DNA from: [Actinomadura] parvosata subsp. kistnae
GTDB lineage: Bacteria; Actinomycetota; Actinomycetes; Streptosporangiales; Streptosporangiaceae
DNA: 64,000 nt
Reading direction: 5' to 3'
Assembly (NCBI RefSeq): GCF_900323885.1
Contig: NZ_OOHJ01000022.1
Location: forward strand, 558,001 to 622,000
This document shows positions 1 to 8,479 of this stretch, one piece after another. Within the stretch, counting starts at the first letter, position 1. Each line of letters starts with the position of its first letter. Position numbers and translations under genes: made by a program. The notes under the pieces are model-generated. The model had not been told where the DNA came from. It ran no database searches and saw only the letters and a list, made by a program, of their open reading frames with translations.

Positions 1-61
1 GGGCACATCCAAGTGTGCACACATTTCGTACGCTTTGTCCGCAGGCTCGACCCTTGGTGGA

Positions 62-604
62 TCAGGCCGGGAAGTCCTTCGGGTTGACCGAGCTCGTCCC
101 CGCGTTGCCGCCCCTGACCGGGTTCAGCGTCAGGGACCAGCCCGGGATCCTGGTGGCGGTCGTCCGGTACTTCAGCTTGTCGTTGAAGCGCTGGTAGACC
201 GCGTTGCGCGTGAACCTGCCCTTCGACCGGCTGAAGTGAGTGCCGGTGGTGAAATAGATCCGGTACGTGCCGTCCCTGACGTCGGTGACGGTGGCTGTGG
301 ACCTGGCGCGCACGTAGATGCTGATCGCCTTCGTCCTGCCCCTGACCAGGATGACGACGCCGTCCTGGGAGAGACCGTTCCTGATCTTCAGCCGGCCCTG
401 GCCGCCGCTGATGCGGTCGTAGAGGATCGTGCCGTTGCGCGGGCGGGCCAGCGCCGCCGTCTGGGCCGTGACCGTCACCGGCGTGACGACGGAGCCGGTG
501 GTGGCCACACCCGCGGCGGGGGACGCGACGATCAGCCCGCCCGCCAGCGCCACCGCCGCCACGACCCCGGCGCGCACGGCCGTTCCTTCGAGAAGCCTCT
601 TCAC
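62..604 (-). CDS. Secreted protein of unknown function
   Basis: A 180-residue protein with a clear N-terminal export signal: a short basic start (MKRLL), a hydrophobic stretch at about residues 12-30 and an Ala-rich cleavage region ending near ASPAAG. The mature part is basic and rich in Arg, Thr and Tyr, suggesting a beta-rich extracellular domain, with a strongly polar tail. No catalytic motif or Cys pair is visible. I do not recognise the family. No other gene lies between it and the left edge of the window, and its neighbour at 700-1611 is on the same strand but about 95 bp away, so it is probably expressed alone. Confidence 0.7.
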   Translation of the reverse strand: MKRLLEGTAVRAGVVAAVALAGGLIVASPAAGVATTGSVVTPVTVTAQTAALARPRNGTILYDRISGGQGRLKIRNGLSQDGVVILVRGRTKAISIYVRARSTATVTDVRDGTYRIYFTTGTHFSRSKGRFTRNAVYQRFNDKLKYRTTATRIPGWSLTLNPVRGGNAGTSSVNPKDFPA

Positions 605-699
605 AGAACATCTCCTTCGGGACGCATGGTCACGGCAAAGATAGGGTCAAACCGGTCCGCTCCGATACCTGGAATGTGGCAGGGGCATCGGTCGCCTCG

Positions 700-1611
700 T
701 CACGCCGGAGAGACACCCCCGAGGACCGGCGCGCTCAGCCTGACGCACAGCTCCCAGACGGCCTCCTGAGCGGCCGGATCGAGCGCCGGGGCGGGCAGCG
801 GCCTGCGGCGGCACCGGCCATCGACGTAGGCGCCGCTCACGCCGTCCAGGTCGGGGCTCGTGGCCGCGTACACGCTGGACCGGGCCGACCTGGTGAGGTC
901 GGACAGGAACAGCGGCGCGATCACCTTCAGGACCAGCGGCGCGATCGGCCGGTAGGCGATCGGGAACGCGCGCAGCGGCGTGGCCCGGTTCATCGGGGTG
1001 TGGCCGTGGCCGGGGTAGACCACGTTCGCCGTCACGCCGGAGCCGCGCAGCCGGGCGGCCAGGCGGTGCGTCATCGCCATCGTCATCGTCTTGGTGTGGT
1101 TGTAGTGGCTGAACGTCCAGCCGAGGTAGCGGCGCTCGCCCAGCAGGTTGCCGGGGTCGATGGGGCCGCCCGGGATGCCGCCGGTGAGGTTGACGACGCG
1201 CGCGGCCGGCGCTCGTTCGAGCAGCGGCAGCAGGAGGTGCGTGAGCGTGAACGGGGCCAGCACGTGCGCCGCGAACATCCGCTCCACGCCGTCGGCCGTC
1301 AGCGTGCGGGCGGGCAGGTTGACGCCCACGTTGTTCACCAGCACGTCGAGCCGGTCGTGCCGCTCGCCGACCGCTTCTGCCAGACGCCGCAGCCCGTCGA
1401 GCGTGGTCACGTCGGCGGAGACGGCGTGCACCCGGTCATGCCCGGCGCTGTCCCTGATGTCCTGTACGGCGCGGAGCCCGCGCTCGCGATCGATCCCGAC
1501 GACGACCACCGACGCCCCACGCTCGGCCAGGGCGCGGGCCGTCTCCTTGCCGATGCCGCCGGTGCCGCCGGTGACGAGCGCCACACTGCCACTTCTGTCA
1601 TTCGGTGTCAT
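700..1611 (-). CDS. Short-chain dehydrogenase/reductase (retinol dehydrogenase-like)
   Basis: NAD(P)-dependent oxidoreductase of the classical SDR family, about 303 residues. The N terminus carries the Rossmann glycine motif TGGTGGIG, followed by the NNVG motif near residue 90 and a YNHTK catalytic Tyr/Lys signature near residue 175. The length and the extended C terminus match the retinol/WW-domain oxidoreductase-like branch; the substrate is unknown. I chose the ATG at 1611; an in-frame GTG lies three codons upstream. It is divergent from a TetR gene 36 bp away, and an inverted repeat overlaps its start, so the TetR protein probably controls it. Confidence 0.85.
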   Translation of the reverse strand: MTPNDRSGSVALVTGGTGGIGKETARALAERGASVVVVGIDRERGLRAVQDIRDSAGHDRVHAVSADVTTLDGLRRLAEAVGERHDRLDVLVNNVGVNLPARTLTADGVERMFAAHVLAPFTLTHLLLPLLERAPAARVVNLTGGIPGGPIDPGNLLGERRYLGWTFSHYNHTKTMTMAMTHRLAARLRGSGVTANVVYPGHGHTPMNRATPLRAFPIAYRPIAPLVLKVIAPLFLSDLTRSARSSVYAATSPDLDGVSGAYVDGRCRRRPLPAPALDPAAQEAVWELCVRLSAPVLGGVSPA

Positions 1612-1616
1612 GAATG
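1599..1616. promoter_or_regulatory. Candidate TetR operator between SDR and TetR genes
   Basis: Inverted repeat CATTC-N8-GAATG lying across the start of the SDR gene and 32 bp upstream of the divergent TetR start. Position and symmetry suit autoregulation plus control of the SDR gene. The assignment is inference only. Confidence 0.4.
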
Positions 1617-1647
1617 GCACTATACGCCTTCCACTACACTCCGGCGC

Positions 1648-2220
1648 ATGGCCGGGTTGAGAGAACGCGCGCGGCGGGCCGTCCAGGCCGAGCTCGCCGC
1701 CGTGGCGCTGGAGCTGTTCACCGAGCGGGGCTTCGACGAGGTCACCGTCGACGACATCGCCCGCGCCGCCGGAGTGTCCAAGCGGAGCTTCTTCCGCTAC
1801 TTCCCCGCCAAGGAGGACGCCGTGTTCGGCGGCGTCCAGGTCATGGGCGACGACATCGCCGACCAGCTCACCGCCCGCCCGGCCGGCGAGCCGCCCTGGG
1901 AATCACTGCACGCGGTGCTGCGGGACTGGGTCGCCCGCATCGACGCGGAAAGCCGCGCCACCCTCCGCCTGATCGAACGCACCCCGTCCCTGCGCGCCCG
2001 CTTCCAGCAACGCCGCGAGGAAGCCCGCTCCCGCATCGCCGCCGCCCTGGCCGCCCGCGCCAGCCTGGACCCCTTCACGGCCGACCTCCTGACGTCAGCC
2101 GCGGGCGCCGCCGTCGACTGCGCCTCCCGCGAATGGCTCCGCCGCGGCCCCGACGCCGACCCCGCCCACCTCCTCGACACCGCCTTCACCCACCTCCGCC
2201 CCGCCTGCACCACCCCCTGA
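1648..2220 (+). CDS. TetR-family transcriptional regulator
   Basis: A 190-residue regulator. The N-terminal helix-turn-helix (about residues 10-55) has the typical TetR pattern, ALELFTERGFDEVTVDDIA followed by AGVSKRSFFRYFPAKED. The C-terminal ligand domain is alpha-helical and Ala/Arg-rich, with no recognisable effector pocket. The ATG at 1648 is chosen because the homology begins right after it; the open frame extends far upstream only because the DNA is GC-rich. It is divergent from the SDR gene at 700-1611, its likely target. Confidence 0.88.
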   Translation: MAGLRERARRAVQAELAAVALELFTERGFDEVTVDDIARAAGVSKRSFFRYFPAKEDAVFGGVQVMGDDIADQLTARPAGEPPWESLHAVLRDWVARIDAESRATLRLIERTPSLRARFQQRREEARSRIAAALAARASLDPFTADLLTSAAGAAVDCASREWLRRGPDADPAHLLDTAFTHLRPACTTP

Positions 2221-2859
2221 CCCCGCCCTTTCCCGCCCCCTCCTGCGCCAGGTCTGGGGCGGGCCGCCGTCCGCGTTGCGCCGGACACGCCCGCACCACG
2301 TCTCGCCGACGCGGCGCCGAGAAGGCGGGGGCGAGCGGTCCGGCGGGGCACGCCAGCCGAGCACGGCCCTCGCATGGCACAGCACCCCCGCGTGGCACGG
2401 CAGCCCCGCCCGGCACGGCACCCCCGCGCGGCACGGCACCCCCGCGTGGCACGGCACCCCCGCGTGGCACGGACCCCGCGCGGCACGGCACCCCCGCGTG
2501 GCACGGACCCCGCGCGGCACGGCACCCCCGCGTGGCACGGACCCCGCGCGGCACGGCAGCCGGCGCGGCGCATGCGGGCGCGCCCCCGTGGGCCCGGCGC
2601 GGCACGCCACCTGCGCCCCTCGCCACGCCAGTGCCTTGCCGCCCGCTCGCGCTCCGGCCGGTCTGGGGCGGGCCGCCGTGCGCGTTGCGCCGGGCACGCC
2701 CGCACCACGCCTCGCCGACGCGGCGCCGAGAAGGCTAAGGCGGGCGGTGCGGTGCGAGCACGGTGGCTGGGTGCGGCACGTCGCCTGCGCCCCTGACCCC
2801 TCCCCGGCCGGTAGCCCGCCGTCGTTCGCTATGTCCGGATATGGCCTAGACTGCGGCAG
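2221..2859. repeat. Intergenic region filled with tandem and direct repeats
   Basis: No believable gene in these 640 bp. Two copies of a roughly 75-bp direct repeat lie at about 2251-2325 and 2660-2734 (period 409 bp), both containing GTCTGGGGCGGGCCGCCGT and ending in GCGGCGCCGAGAAGG. Between them, about 2370-2565, is a degenerate array of CACCCCCGCGTGGCACGG-like units. Open frames exist on both strands but give only Arg/Pro/His-rich repeats. The 75-bp element is related to sequence at 63.1-63.7 kb. Confidence 0.75.
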
Positions 2860-3987
2860 ATGTTTCCGGCCCCCGTCCGGCTGGCCTGGTTGGATGCCCT
2901 GCGGGGGCCCGCTGCGCTGGCCGTCACCATGCACCACGCCGGCTGGACGTTCCTTCCGGGCGTCTGGGCGGAGGTGGATCGGCGGATCGATCTCGGGTCC
3001 TGGGGTGTGCTGGTGTTCTTCCTGGTCAGCGGGTACATCATTCCGGCCTCGCTGGAGCGGCAGGGTGATCTGCGGGCCTTTTGGGTGGGGCGGGGCTTTC
3101 GGCTGCTGCCGCTGCTGATCCTCGCCTGCGGTCTCGCGCTGGTGCTCGCCGCCGCCGGCTTGCTGCCGGGGCCGAAGGGGTTGGGTGAGCGGCCGTGGCC
3201 CCTGGTCGTGCTGGGGAATGTCACGATGCTGCAGGAGCTGCTCAACCTGCCGGCCGTGATCAACGTGACCTGGACGCTCTCGTACGAGATGGCGTTCTAT
3301 CTGGTGAGCGTGGCGCTGTTCGCGGCGCGGCAGGCGCACCGGTCGGCGGGGATCGCCGCCGTTCTGGCGGTGGCGGCGGTGCCGTTGGGGCTGCTGCTGC
3401 CCAAGGCGACGATCGGCGGCCGGGCCGATCTGGTCGCCGCCGTGCTCGGGGTCGCGGTGGTGGTGGCGATCGCGGTGACCGTGCTGGGTGCGGGGAGGGC
3501 GCGGACGGTGGCGGCGGTCGCGGGCGGGCTGCTGGGGCTGGCGCTGGTGGTGCTGGGGAGCAGGGGCGGCACGTGGCAGGGGGTGATCATCCTGGCGACG
3601 ATGTTCGCGGGGACGGCGATCCACCGGGCCGAGCGGGGGACGATCTCGTGGCGGGCCGCGGGGCTGGCGGTGGCGCTGGTGGTGGGGTGCGGGATCCCGG
3701 CCAAGGACGATCCGGCGTGGGTGCTGGCGATCGTGCTGGCGTTCGGCGCGTTCGGGCTGGCGTACGCGCTGCGCGGCCGCACGTTCCCGCGCTGGCTGCC
3801 GTGGCTCGGGACGATCAGCTTCTCCGTCTACCTGCTGCACCCGATCCTGCTGTACGTGCTGCCGGACCTGCCGTCGTTCCTCCTGGCGCTGATCCCGCTC
3901 AGCGCCCTGACCTACCGCTGGATCGAGATCCCGGCACAACGGCTGGGCAAGCGCCTGCGCCAGGGGCGGGGAGCGGGCCTGCGCTAG
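2860..3987 (+). CDS. Acyltransferase family 3 (OafA/YrhL-type) membrane protein
   Basis: Integral membrane O-acyltransferase of about 375 residues. The N terminus has the family hallmark LDALRGPAALAVTMHHAG with the conserved Arg and His, and about ten hydrophobic helices follow. The C-terminal segment FSVYLLHPILLY is the family's conserved H-containing helix. Such proteins move acetyl or other acyl groups to extracytoplasmic sugars, antibiotics or cell-wall polymers; the target here is unknown. Its stop overlaps the convergent TetR gene by 4 bp. It has no biosynthetic neighbours, so its role cannot be narrowed from context. Confidence 0.85.
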   Translation: MFPAPVRLAWLDALRGPAALAVTMHHAGWTFLPGVWAEVDRRIDLGSWGVLVFFLVSGYIIPASLERQGDLRAFWVGRGFRLLPLLILACGLALVLAAAGLLPGPKGLGERPWPLVVLGNVTMLQELLNLPAVINVTWTLSYEMAFYLVSVALFAARQAHRSAGIAAVLAVAAVPLGLLLPKATIGGRADLVAAVLGVAVVVAIAVTVLGAGRARTVAAVAGGLLGLALVVLGSRGGTWQGVIILATMFAGTAIHRAERGTISWRAAGLAVALVVGCGIPAKDDPAWVLAIVLAFGAFGLAYALRGRTFPRWLPWLGTISFSVYLLHPILLYVLPDLPSFLLALIPLSALTYRWIEIPAQRLGKRLRQGRGAGLR

Positions 3988-4646
3988 GGGCGGGGGGCGG
4001 CGCCGTTGCCGCACAGGTAGGCGACGATCATCTCGCCGACCATGCGCCGCTGCCTGGCCCGGTGCTCGGCGGCGGTCATGTCGCGGCCGAACAGCGCGCC
4101 GAACGTGTGCTGGTTCGCCACCCGGAAGAAGCAGAACGCGCTGATCATCATGTGCACGTCGATGGCGTCGGCCTCGGTGACGAAGTCGCCCGACTCCTGG
4201 CCGGCGTCGAGGATGCGGGAGATCAGGTCGAGCACCGGCGTGCCGAGGTTGGCCAGGACCTCGGACTTGCGGATGTGCTCGGCCTGGTGGATGTTCTCGA
4301 TGGCGACGAGCTGGATGAACTCGCGGTGCGCGTCGTGGTGGTCGAAGGTCAGCTCCGCCAGCGTGCGGATGGCCTCGACGGGCGCCAGGTGCTCGACGTC
4401 GACCGTGCGCTCGACCTCGCGCACCTCGGCGTACGCCTTCTCCAGGACGGCGATGTAGAGCCGTTCCTTGCTGCCGAAGTAGTAGTAGATCATGCGCTTG
4501 GTGGTGCGCATGCGGGCCGCGATCTCGTCCACGCGCGCCCCCGCGTAGCCGTAGCGGGCGAACTCGCGCTGCGCGACCTCCAGGATCTCCGCCTTGGTGC
4601 GGTCGGCGTCCCGCTGGCGTTCGGTGGTGGCGGGGGGCGAGGTCAT
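3984..4646 (-). CDS. TetR-family transcriptional regulator
   Basis: A 220-residue TetR regulator. The HTH lies at about residues 15-60 (AQREFARYGYAGARVDEIA, then TTKRMIYYYFGSKERLY). The C-terminal half, with HHDAHREFIQLVAIENIHQ and a helix around FCFFRVANQHTFG, is typical of TetR proteins found beside aromatic or aliphatic catabolic genes. It lies 33 bp downstream of pcaDC on the same strand, so it could be the last gene of the pca transcript or have its own promoter. It overlaps the convergent acyltransferase gene by 4 bp. Confidence 0.87.
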   Translation of the reverse strand: MTSPPATTERQRDADRTKAEILEVAQREFARYGYAGARVDEIAARMRTTKRMIYYYFGSKERLYIAVLEKAYAEVREVERTVDVEHLAPVEAIRTLAELTFDHHDAHREFIQLVAIENIHQAEHIRKSEVLANLGTPVLDLISRILDAGQESGDFVTEADAIDVHMMISAFCFFRVANQHTFGALFGRDMTAAEHRARQRRMVGEMIVAYLCGNGAAPRP

Positions 4647-4679
4647 TCGCTCATCATAGGCGGGCCCGCGGGGTGGCGG

Positions 4680-5855
4680 TCATGACGGGCTCTCCTCGTT
4701 CAGGACGCGCCGCGGCTCTCCTCGTTCAGGACGCGCCGCGGCTCTCCTCGTCCAGGACGCGCCGCGGCCCTCCTCGTCCAGGACGCGCTGCGCGACGGCG
4801 AACGCGGCGTTGGCCGCCGGGACCCCGCAGTAGATGGCGCTCTGCAGCAGGACCTCGCCGATCTCGTCGGGGGTGAGGCCGTTGCGCAGCGCGGCGCGTA
4901 CGTGCATGGCCAGCTCGTCGAGGTGGCCGCGGGCGACGAGCGCGGTGAGCGTGACGCAGCTGCGGGTGCGGCGGTCGAGGCCGGGGCGGGTCCAGATCTC
5001 GCCCCAGGCGTAGCGGGTGATGAGGTCCTGGAAGTCCCGGGTGAAGGGCGTCGTACGGGCGACGGCGCGGTCCACGTGCGCGTCGCCGAGCACTTCGCGC
5101 CGCACCCGCATGCCGGGCACGGCCGGCAGGTGGGCGAGCAGCGCCTCGGTGACGCGTTCGGGCTGGTCGGCGGGGGCCAGGTGGGCGGCGCCGGGCAGCT
5201 CGACGAGCGTGGCGCCGGGGATGCCGTCGGCCAGCTCCCTGGCGTGGGCCGGGGGCGTCGCCGGGTCGTCGCGGCCGGCCACCACGAGGGTCGGGACGGT
5301 GATCGCGGCGAGGTCCGCACGCAGGTCGTAGGCCGCCAGCGCGTCGCAGCAGGCCGCGTACCCTGCGGGGTCGGCGGCGGCCAGGTCGTCCAGCAGCGCC
5401 TGGACGGGGGTCCGCGCGAACCAGCGGCGGGCCGTGGCCTCCAGCAGCGGCGCGGTGCCCTCCGCGCGGACCAGCTTCGCCCGCTCGTGCCAGGACGCCG
5501 GGTCGCCGAACCGGGCGCTGGAGCAGATCATGGCCAGCGAACGCAGCCGCCCGGGGTGGCGGGCCGCCAGCGTGGCGCCGATCGCGCCGCCGATGGAGAC
5601 GCCCGCGTAGTGGAAGGTGTCCATGCCCTCGGCGCTCGCCACGTCCAGGACCAGGGCGGCCAGGTCGTCCATGGTGCTCGCCGGGAGCGTCGGCGAGTCG
5701 CCGTGGCCGGGCAGGTCGAACCTGAGCACCCTGAACGTGCGGGCCAGCGCCGTGATCTGCGGGTCCCACAGGCGGGTGGAGGTGCCGAGCGAGGGGGCGA
5801 GGATCAGCGGCTCGCCGTGCTCGGGGCCGTCCAGGCGGTAGTGCAGCAGCTGCAT
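4680..5855 (-). CDS. pcaDC: Fused 3-oxoadipate enol-lactonase / 4-carboxymuconolactone decarboxylase
   Basis: Bifunctional enzyme for two steps of the protocatechuate pathway: decarboxylation of 4-carboxymuconolactone and hydrolysis of the enol-lactone to 3-oxoadipate. Residues 1 to about 255 are an alpha/beta hydrolase with nucleophile elbow GVSIGG and a late His in GAAHLAPADQPE. From about 265 comes the carboxymuconolactone decarboxylase domain, with the start MRVRREVLGDAHVDRA and the helix HVRAALRNGLTPDEIGEVLL. The fusion is usual in actinobacteria. The last 30 or so residues are odd: they are read from four 26-bp repeats, and since 26 is not a multiple of three each unit is read in a new frame. 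The start lies 11 bp after the restored pcaB stop. Confidence 0.92.
   Translation of the reverse strand: MQLLHYRLDGPEHGEPLILAPSLGTSTRLWDPQITALARTFRVLRFDLPGHGDSPTLPASTMDDLAALVLDVASAEGMDTFHYAGVSIGGAIGATLAARHPGRLRSLAMICSSARFGDPASWHERAKLVRAEGTAPLLEATARRWFARTPVQALLDDLAAADPAGYAACCDALAAYDLRADLAAITVPTLVVAGRDDPATPPAHARELADGIPGATLVELPGAAHLAPADQPERVTEALLAHLPAVPGMRVRREVLGDAHVDRAVARTTPFTRDFQDLITRYAWGEIWTRPGLDRRTRSCVTLTALVARGHLDELAMHVRAALRNGLTPDEIGEVLLQSAIYCGVPAANAAFAVAQRVLDEEGRGASWTRRAAARPERGEPRRVLNEESPS
4688..4791. repeat. Four tandem 26-bp repeats at the 3' end of pcaDC
   Basis: Units 4688-4713, 4714-4739, 4740-4765 and 4766-4791 differ by one to three bases (core CTCCTCGTTCAGGACGCG). The last unit on the + strand is the ancestral coding end of pcaDC; the others look like copies that push the stop codon outward. 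Confidence 0.9.
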
Positions 5856-5866
5856 CGGTGCGGTGC

Positions 5867-7227
5867 CTATTCGTGTTCGTGTCGATCGGAGTGTCCGGCC
5901 CTGGCCGTGCGGTCGCGGTCCACGAGGGCGGGGGCGTGCGGTCGCCGTCCGTGCGGTCGCGGTTCACGAGCGCATCGTCCGTGAGGGCGTGGTCCACGAG
6001 GGCCGGGGCCGGGCCCGGGGTGCCGGGGATGGTGAGGTTGGCGGCCATGCGGTCCGGGTGCACGCGCAGGTCCGCGACCAGCTCGGCGGCGTCGCGGGCG
6101 GCGCCGGCCACCAGGCGGAGGGACTCGCGCAGCGGCTGCCACTCGGCGTGCCACGCGCCGGACGGGCGTTCGTCCTCGGCGGCGAGCGAGCCGTACAGGA
6201 TCGCGGCGAGCGGCGGAACCTGGCGGGCGGCGGCGGCGATCATCGTGGCCCGGACCGGGTTGTGCTTGTGCGGCATCGACGACGACCCGCCGCCGACGCC
6301 CTCGGACAGCTCGCCGACCTCGGTGCGCGAGAGCACGAGCACGTCGGCCGCCAGCTTGCCCAGCGCCCCCGCCGTGAACGCGAGCGCCCCGGCCAGGTCG
6401 GCGACGGGGGTGCGCAGGACGTGCCACGGCAGCACCGGCTCGGCCAGCCCCAGCTCGGCGGCGAACCGCCCGGGCAGCCGCAGCACCACGTCGACGTCCG
6501 TGCCCTCGGGCTGGAAGGCGGCCAGGGTGCCGGCCGCGCCGCCGAGCTGCGCCGGGAGGGCGTCGATGGCGGCGGACAGGCGGATGCGGGCGTCGGCGGC
6601 CAGCTTGCGCCAGCCCGCCGCCTTCAATCCGAACGTCGTGGGGACGGCCTGCTGGGTGAGCGTCCTGGCGGCCATCGGCGTGTCGCGGTGCGCGGCGGCC
6701 AGGGCGGTGAGCCGCTCGACGACCCGGCCGAGGTCGTCCAGGACCGGGCCGAGCGTGCGGCGGGCGACGAGCATGAGGGCGGTGTCGACGATGTCCTGGC
6801 TGGTCGCGCCCCGATGCACGTACTCGCCGTAGGGGCCGGCGGCCTCGCGCAGGTCCTGGACGAGCGGGATGACCGGGTTGCCGCCGGAGTGGGATCGCGT
6901 CACGAGGCCGGGGAGGCTGACCGCGCCGGGGCGGCAGGCGGCCGCCACCGCTGCCGCCGCCTCGGCCGGGACCAGGCCGAGGGCCGCCTGGGCGCGGGCC
7001 AGCGCGGCCTCGGCGTCCAGCATCGCCTGGAGCACGGCGGCGTCGCCGGTGGCCTCGGCCGCGCCCCGCATGGGGGCCAGCAACCCGAGATCCGCCGCCG
7101 CCCCGGAGCCGGCGGGACGCAGGCCGAGGTCCGCTGGCTCGGAGCCGCCAGCCCGCGGCTCGGGCTGAGGCTCGAAGCGCCGCTCGGGATCCGGCTTGAG
7201 ATGCTGCTCGGGATCACCCGAAGTCAA
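5867..7227 (-). CDS. pcaB: 3-carboxy-cis,cis-muconate cycloisomerase (frameshifted near 3' end)
   Basis: Converts 3-carboxymuconate to 4-carboxymuconolactone; member of the fumarase/argininosuccinate lyase superfamily. Conserved blocks run in order: DLGLLAPMRG, HRGATSQDIVDTALML, LTQQAVPTTFGLKAAGW and the signature GGGSSSMPHKHNPV. The TTG at 7227 is the only start before the first conserved block and overlaps pcaG by 14 bp. As written, this frame does not stop before pcaD but continues out of frame to 4726. One added base in the C run near the 3' end (about 5925-5935) would give a stop at 5867, 11 bp before pcaD, and about 453 residues, the normal size. The C-terminal tail is repetitive (ALVDHALT, ALVNRDRT, ALVDRDRT), unlike a normal family C terminus. 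Confidence 0.85.
5885..6005. repeat. Degenerate repeats over the pcaB 3' end
   Basis: Copies of a motif like GTGCGGTCGCGGTCCACGAG recur three to four times with drift. They encode the repeated ALVxRDRT tail of PcaB and contain the G/C run where the frame is lost. Confidence 0.6.
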
Positions 7228-7738
7228 GGAAGACCGTCTCCTTCTCGCCCTGCAGATGGATGTCGAACCGGTACACCCCTTCGCGCTCCTCCGCCGCCAC
7301 GAGCGTCTGCCGCCGCTCCGGCGGGAGCGAGTCGAGGAAGGCGTCCTGCCCGAGGTAGATGCGGGTGAACAGGTGGTGCAGCAGCCCGCGGGCGAAGACG
7401 CACACGCTGATGTACCCGTTCGGCGGCACGACCGTGCGCAGCGTCCAGTGCCCGTCGAGATCGGTGGCGACGCGGCCGAAGCCGGTGAAGCGCACGCCGT
7501 CGCGCCCCAGGATGGCCCCGTTGGTGGGGTCGCGGCGCAGGGTGCCGGGCGCGCCGGCCAGGGAGCCGTGCTCGTCGGCCTGCCAGAACTCCAGGAGCGC
7601 GTCGGGGACGGGGTCGCCAGCGCCGTCGTAGACGTACCCGTGCACGGCGATCCCACCGGTGGCGAGGTCACCGCCGCCGGGGAACGGCAGCGCGTACCCG
7701 TAGAACGGGCCGACGGTCTGCGAGGGGGTGGGGTTCAA
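7214..7738 (-). CDS. pcaG: Protocatechuate 3,4-dioxygenase alpha subunit
   Basis: Alpha subunit of the Fe(III) intradiol dioxygenase that opens protocatechuate to 3-carboxymuconate, about 174 residues. It starts with the family signature TPSQTVGPFYGYAL and contains the beta-sandwich blocks VPDALLEFWQADEHG and GHWTLRTVVP; the iron ligands reside in PcaH. The TTG start at 7738 overlaps the pcaH stop (TTGA), the tight coupling expected for subunits of one complex. Longer upstream frames lie wholly inside pcaH and are shadows. Confidence 0.92.
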   Translation of the reverse strand: MNPTPSQTVGPFYGYALPFPGGGDLATGGIAVHGYVYDGAGDPVPDALLEFWQADEHGSLAGAPGTLRRDPTNGAILGRDGVRFTGFGRVATDLDGHWTLRTVVPPNGYISVCVFARGLLHHLFTRIYLGQDAFLDSLPPERRQTLVAAEEREGVYRFDIHLQGEKETVFLDFG

Positions 7739-8475
7739 CGGCCTTCCTCCATCCAGGTCGCGGTGGGCCCGTCGAGCACGATGTCCCACCGGTAGCCGAG
7801 CGAGAACTCGGGCTCGGACAGGTCGTGCACGTAGTCGGCGATGAGCCGCTGCCGGGCGCGCTCGTCCGTGACCGACTGCATGATCGGGTCGTACGGGAAC
7901 AGCGGGTCTCCAGGGAAGTACATCTGGGTCACCAGCCGCTGGGTGAAGGCCGTGCCGAACAGCGAGAAGTGGATGTGCGCCGGGCGCCAGGCGTTGAGGT
8001 GGTTGCGCCACGGGTACGGGCCGGGCTTGATCGTGGTGAACAGGTAGTTGCCGTCGTCGTCGGTCAGGCAGCGGCCGACGCCGGTGAAGTTGGGGTCGAG
8101 CGGCGCCGGGTGGTCGTCGCGCTGGTGCAGGTAGCGGCCGGCGGAGTTGGCCTGCCAGATCTCGACGAGCTGCCCGCGCACGGGGCGGCCCTGCCGGTCG
8201 AGGACGCGCCCGCGCACGGTGATGCGCTCGCCCAGCGGCTCGCCCAGGTGCTGCTTGGTGAGGTCGTTGTCGAACGGGGTCACGTCGCTGACGCCGAACA
8301 CCGGCCCCGTCAGCTCGGCCGCCTCGGGGTCCTTGATCGCGACGAGCGGCTGCTTGGGGTGGCGGAGCAGGGTGCTGCGGTAGGGGGCGTAGTCGCGGGC
8401 CGGGTGGTCGCCCGGCTCGCCGGCGCGGGCCGCGATCTCCTGATCGATGTCGGCCTGCTTGAGGGGTTCGGACAT
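7735..8475 (-). CDS. pcaH: Protocatechuate 3,4-dioxygenase beta subunit
   Basis: Iron-binding beta subunit of protocatechuate 3,4-dioxygenase, about 246 residues. Visible blocks include the N-terminal YRSTLLRHPKQPL, the intradiol dioxygenase signature LVEIWQANSAGRYLHQRDDH supplying a Tyr ligand, and GPYPWRNHLNAWRPAHIHF holding the other Tyr and the two His ligands. The ATG at 8475 is preferred over the GTG one codon upstream because GAAAGG is suitably spaced before it. Its start lies four bases after the pcaF stop, within the pcaIJFHGBDC operon. Confidence 0.94.
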   Translation of the reverse strand: MSEPLKQADIDQEIAARAGEPGDHPARDYAPYRSTLLRHPKQPLVAIKDPEAAELTGPVFGVSDVTPFDNDLTKQHLGEPLGERITVRGRVLDRQGRPVRGQLVEIWQANSAGRYLHQRDDHPAPLDPNFTGVGRCLTDDDGNYLFTTIKPGPYPWRNHLNAWRPAHIHFSLFGTAFTQRLVTQMYFPGDPLFPYDPIMQSVTDERARQRLIADYVHDLSEPEFSLGYRWDIVLDGPTATWMEEGR

Positions 8476-8479
8476 CACG

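Noticed and set aside
2095..4014. 639-codon minus-strand frame over the repeat region and acyltransferase
   Set aside because: Arg/Gln/Pro-rich shadow of the acyltransferase plus repeat sequence; no start signal or domain.
4726..7671. 981-codon open frame on the minus strand across pcaG, pcaB and pcaD
   Set aside because: Only the middle part is PcaB; the ends are the wrong frames of pcaG and pcaDC. It exists because pcaB has lost its stop and the DNA is GC-rich.
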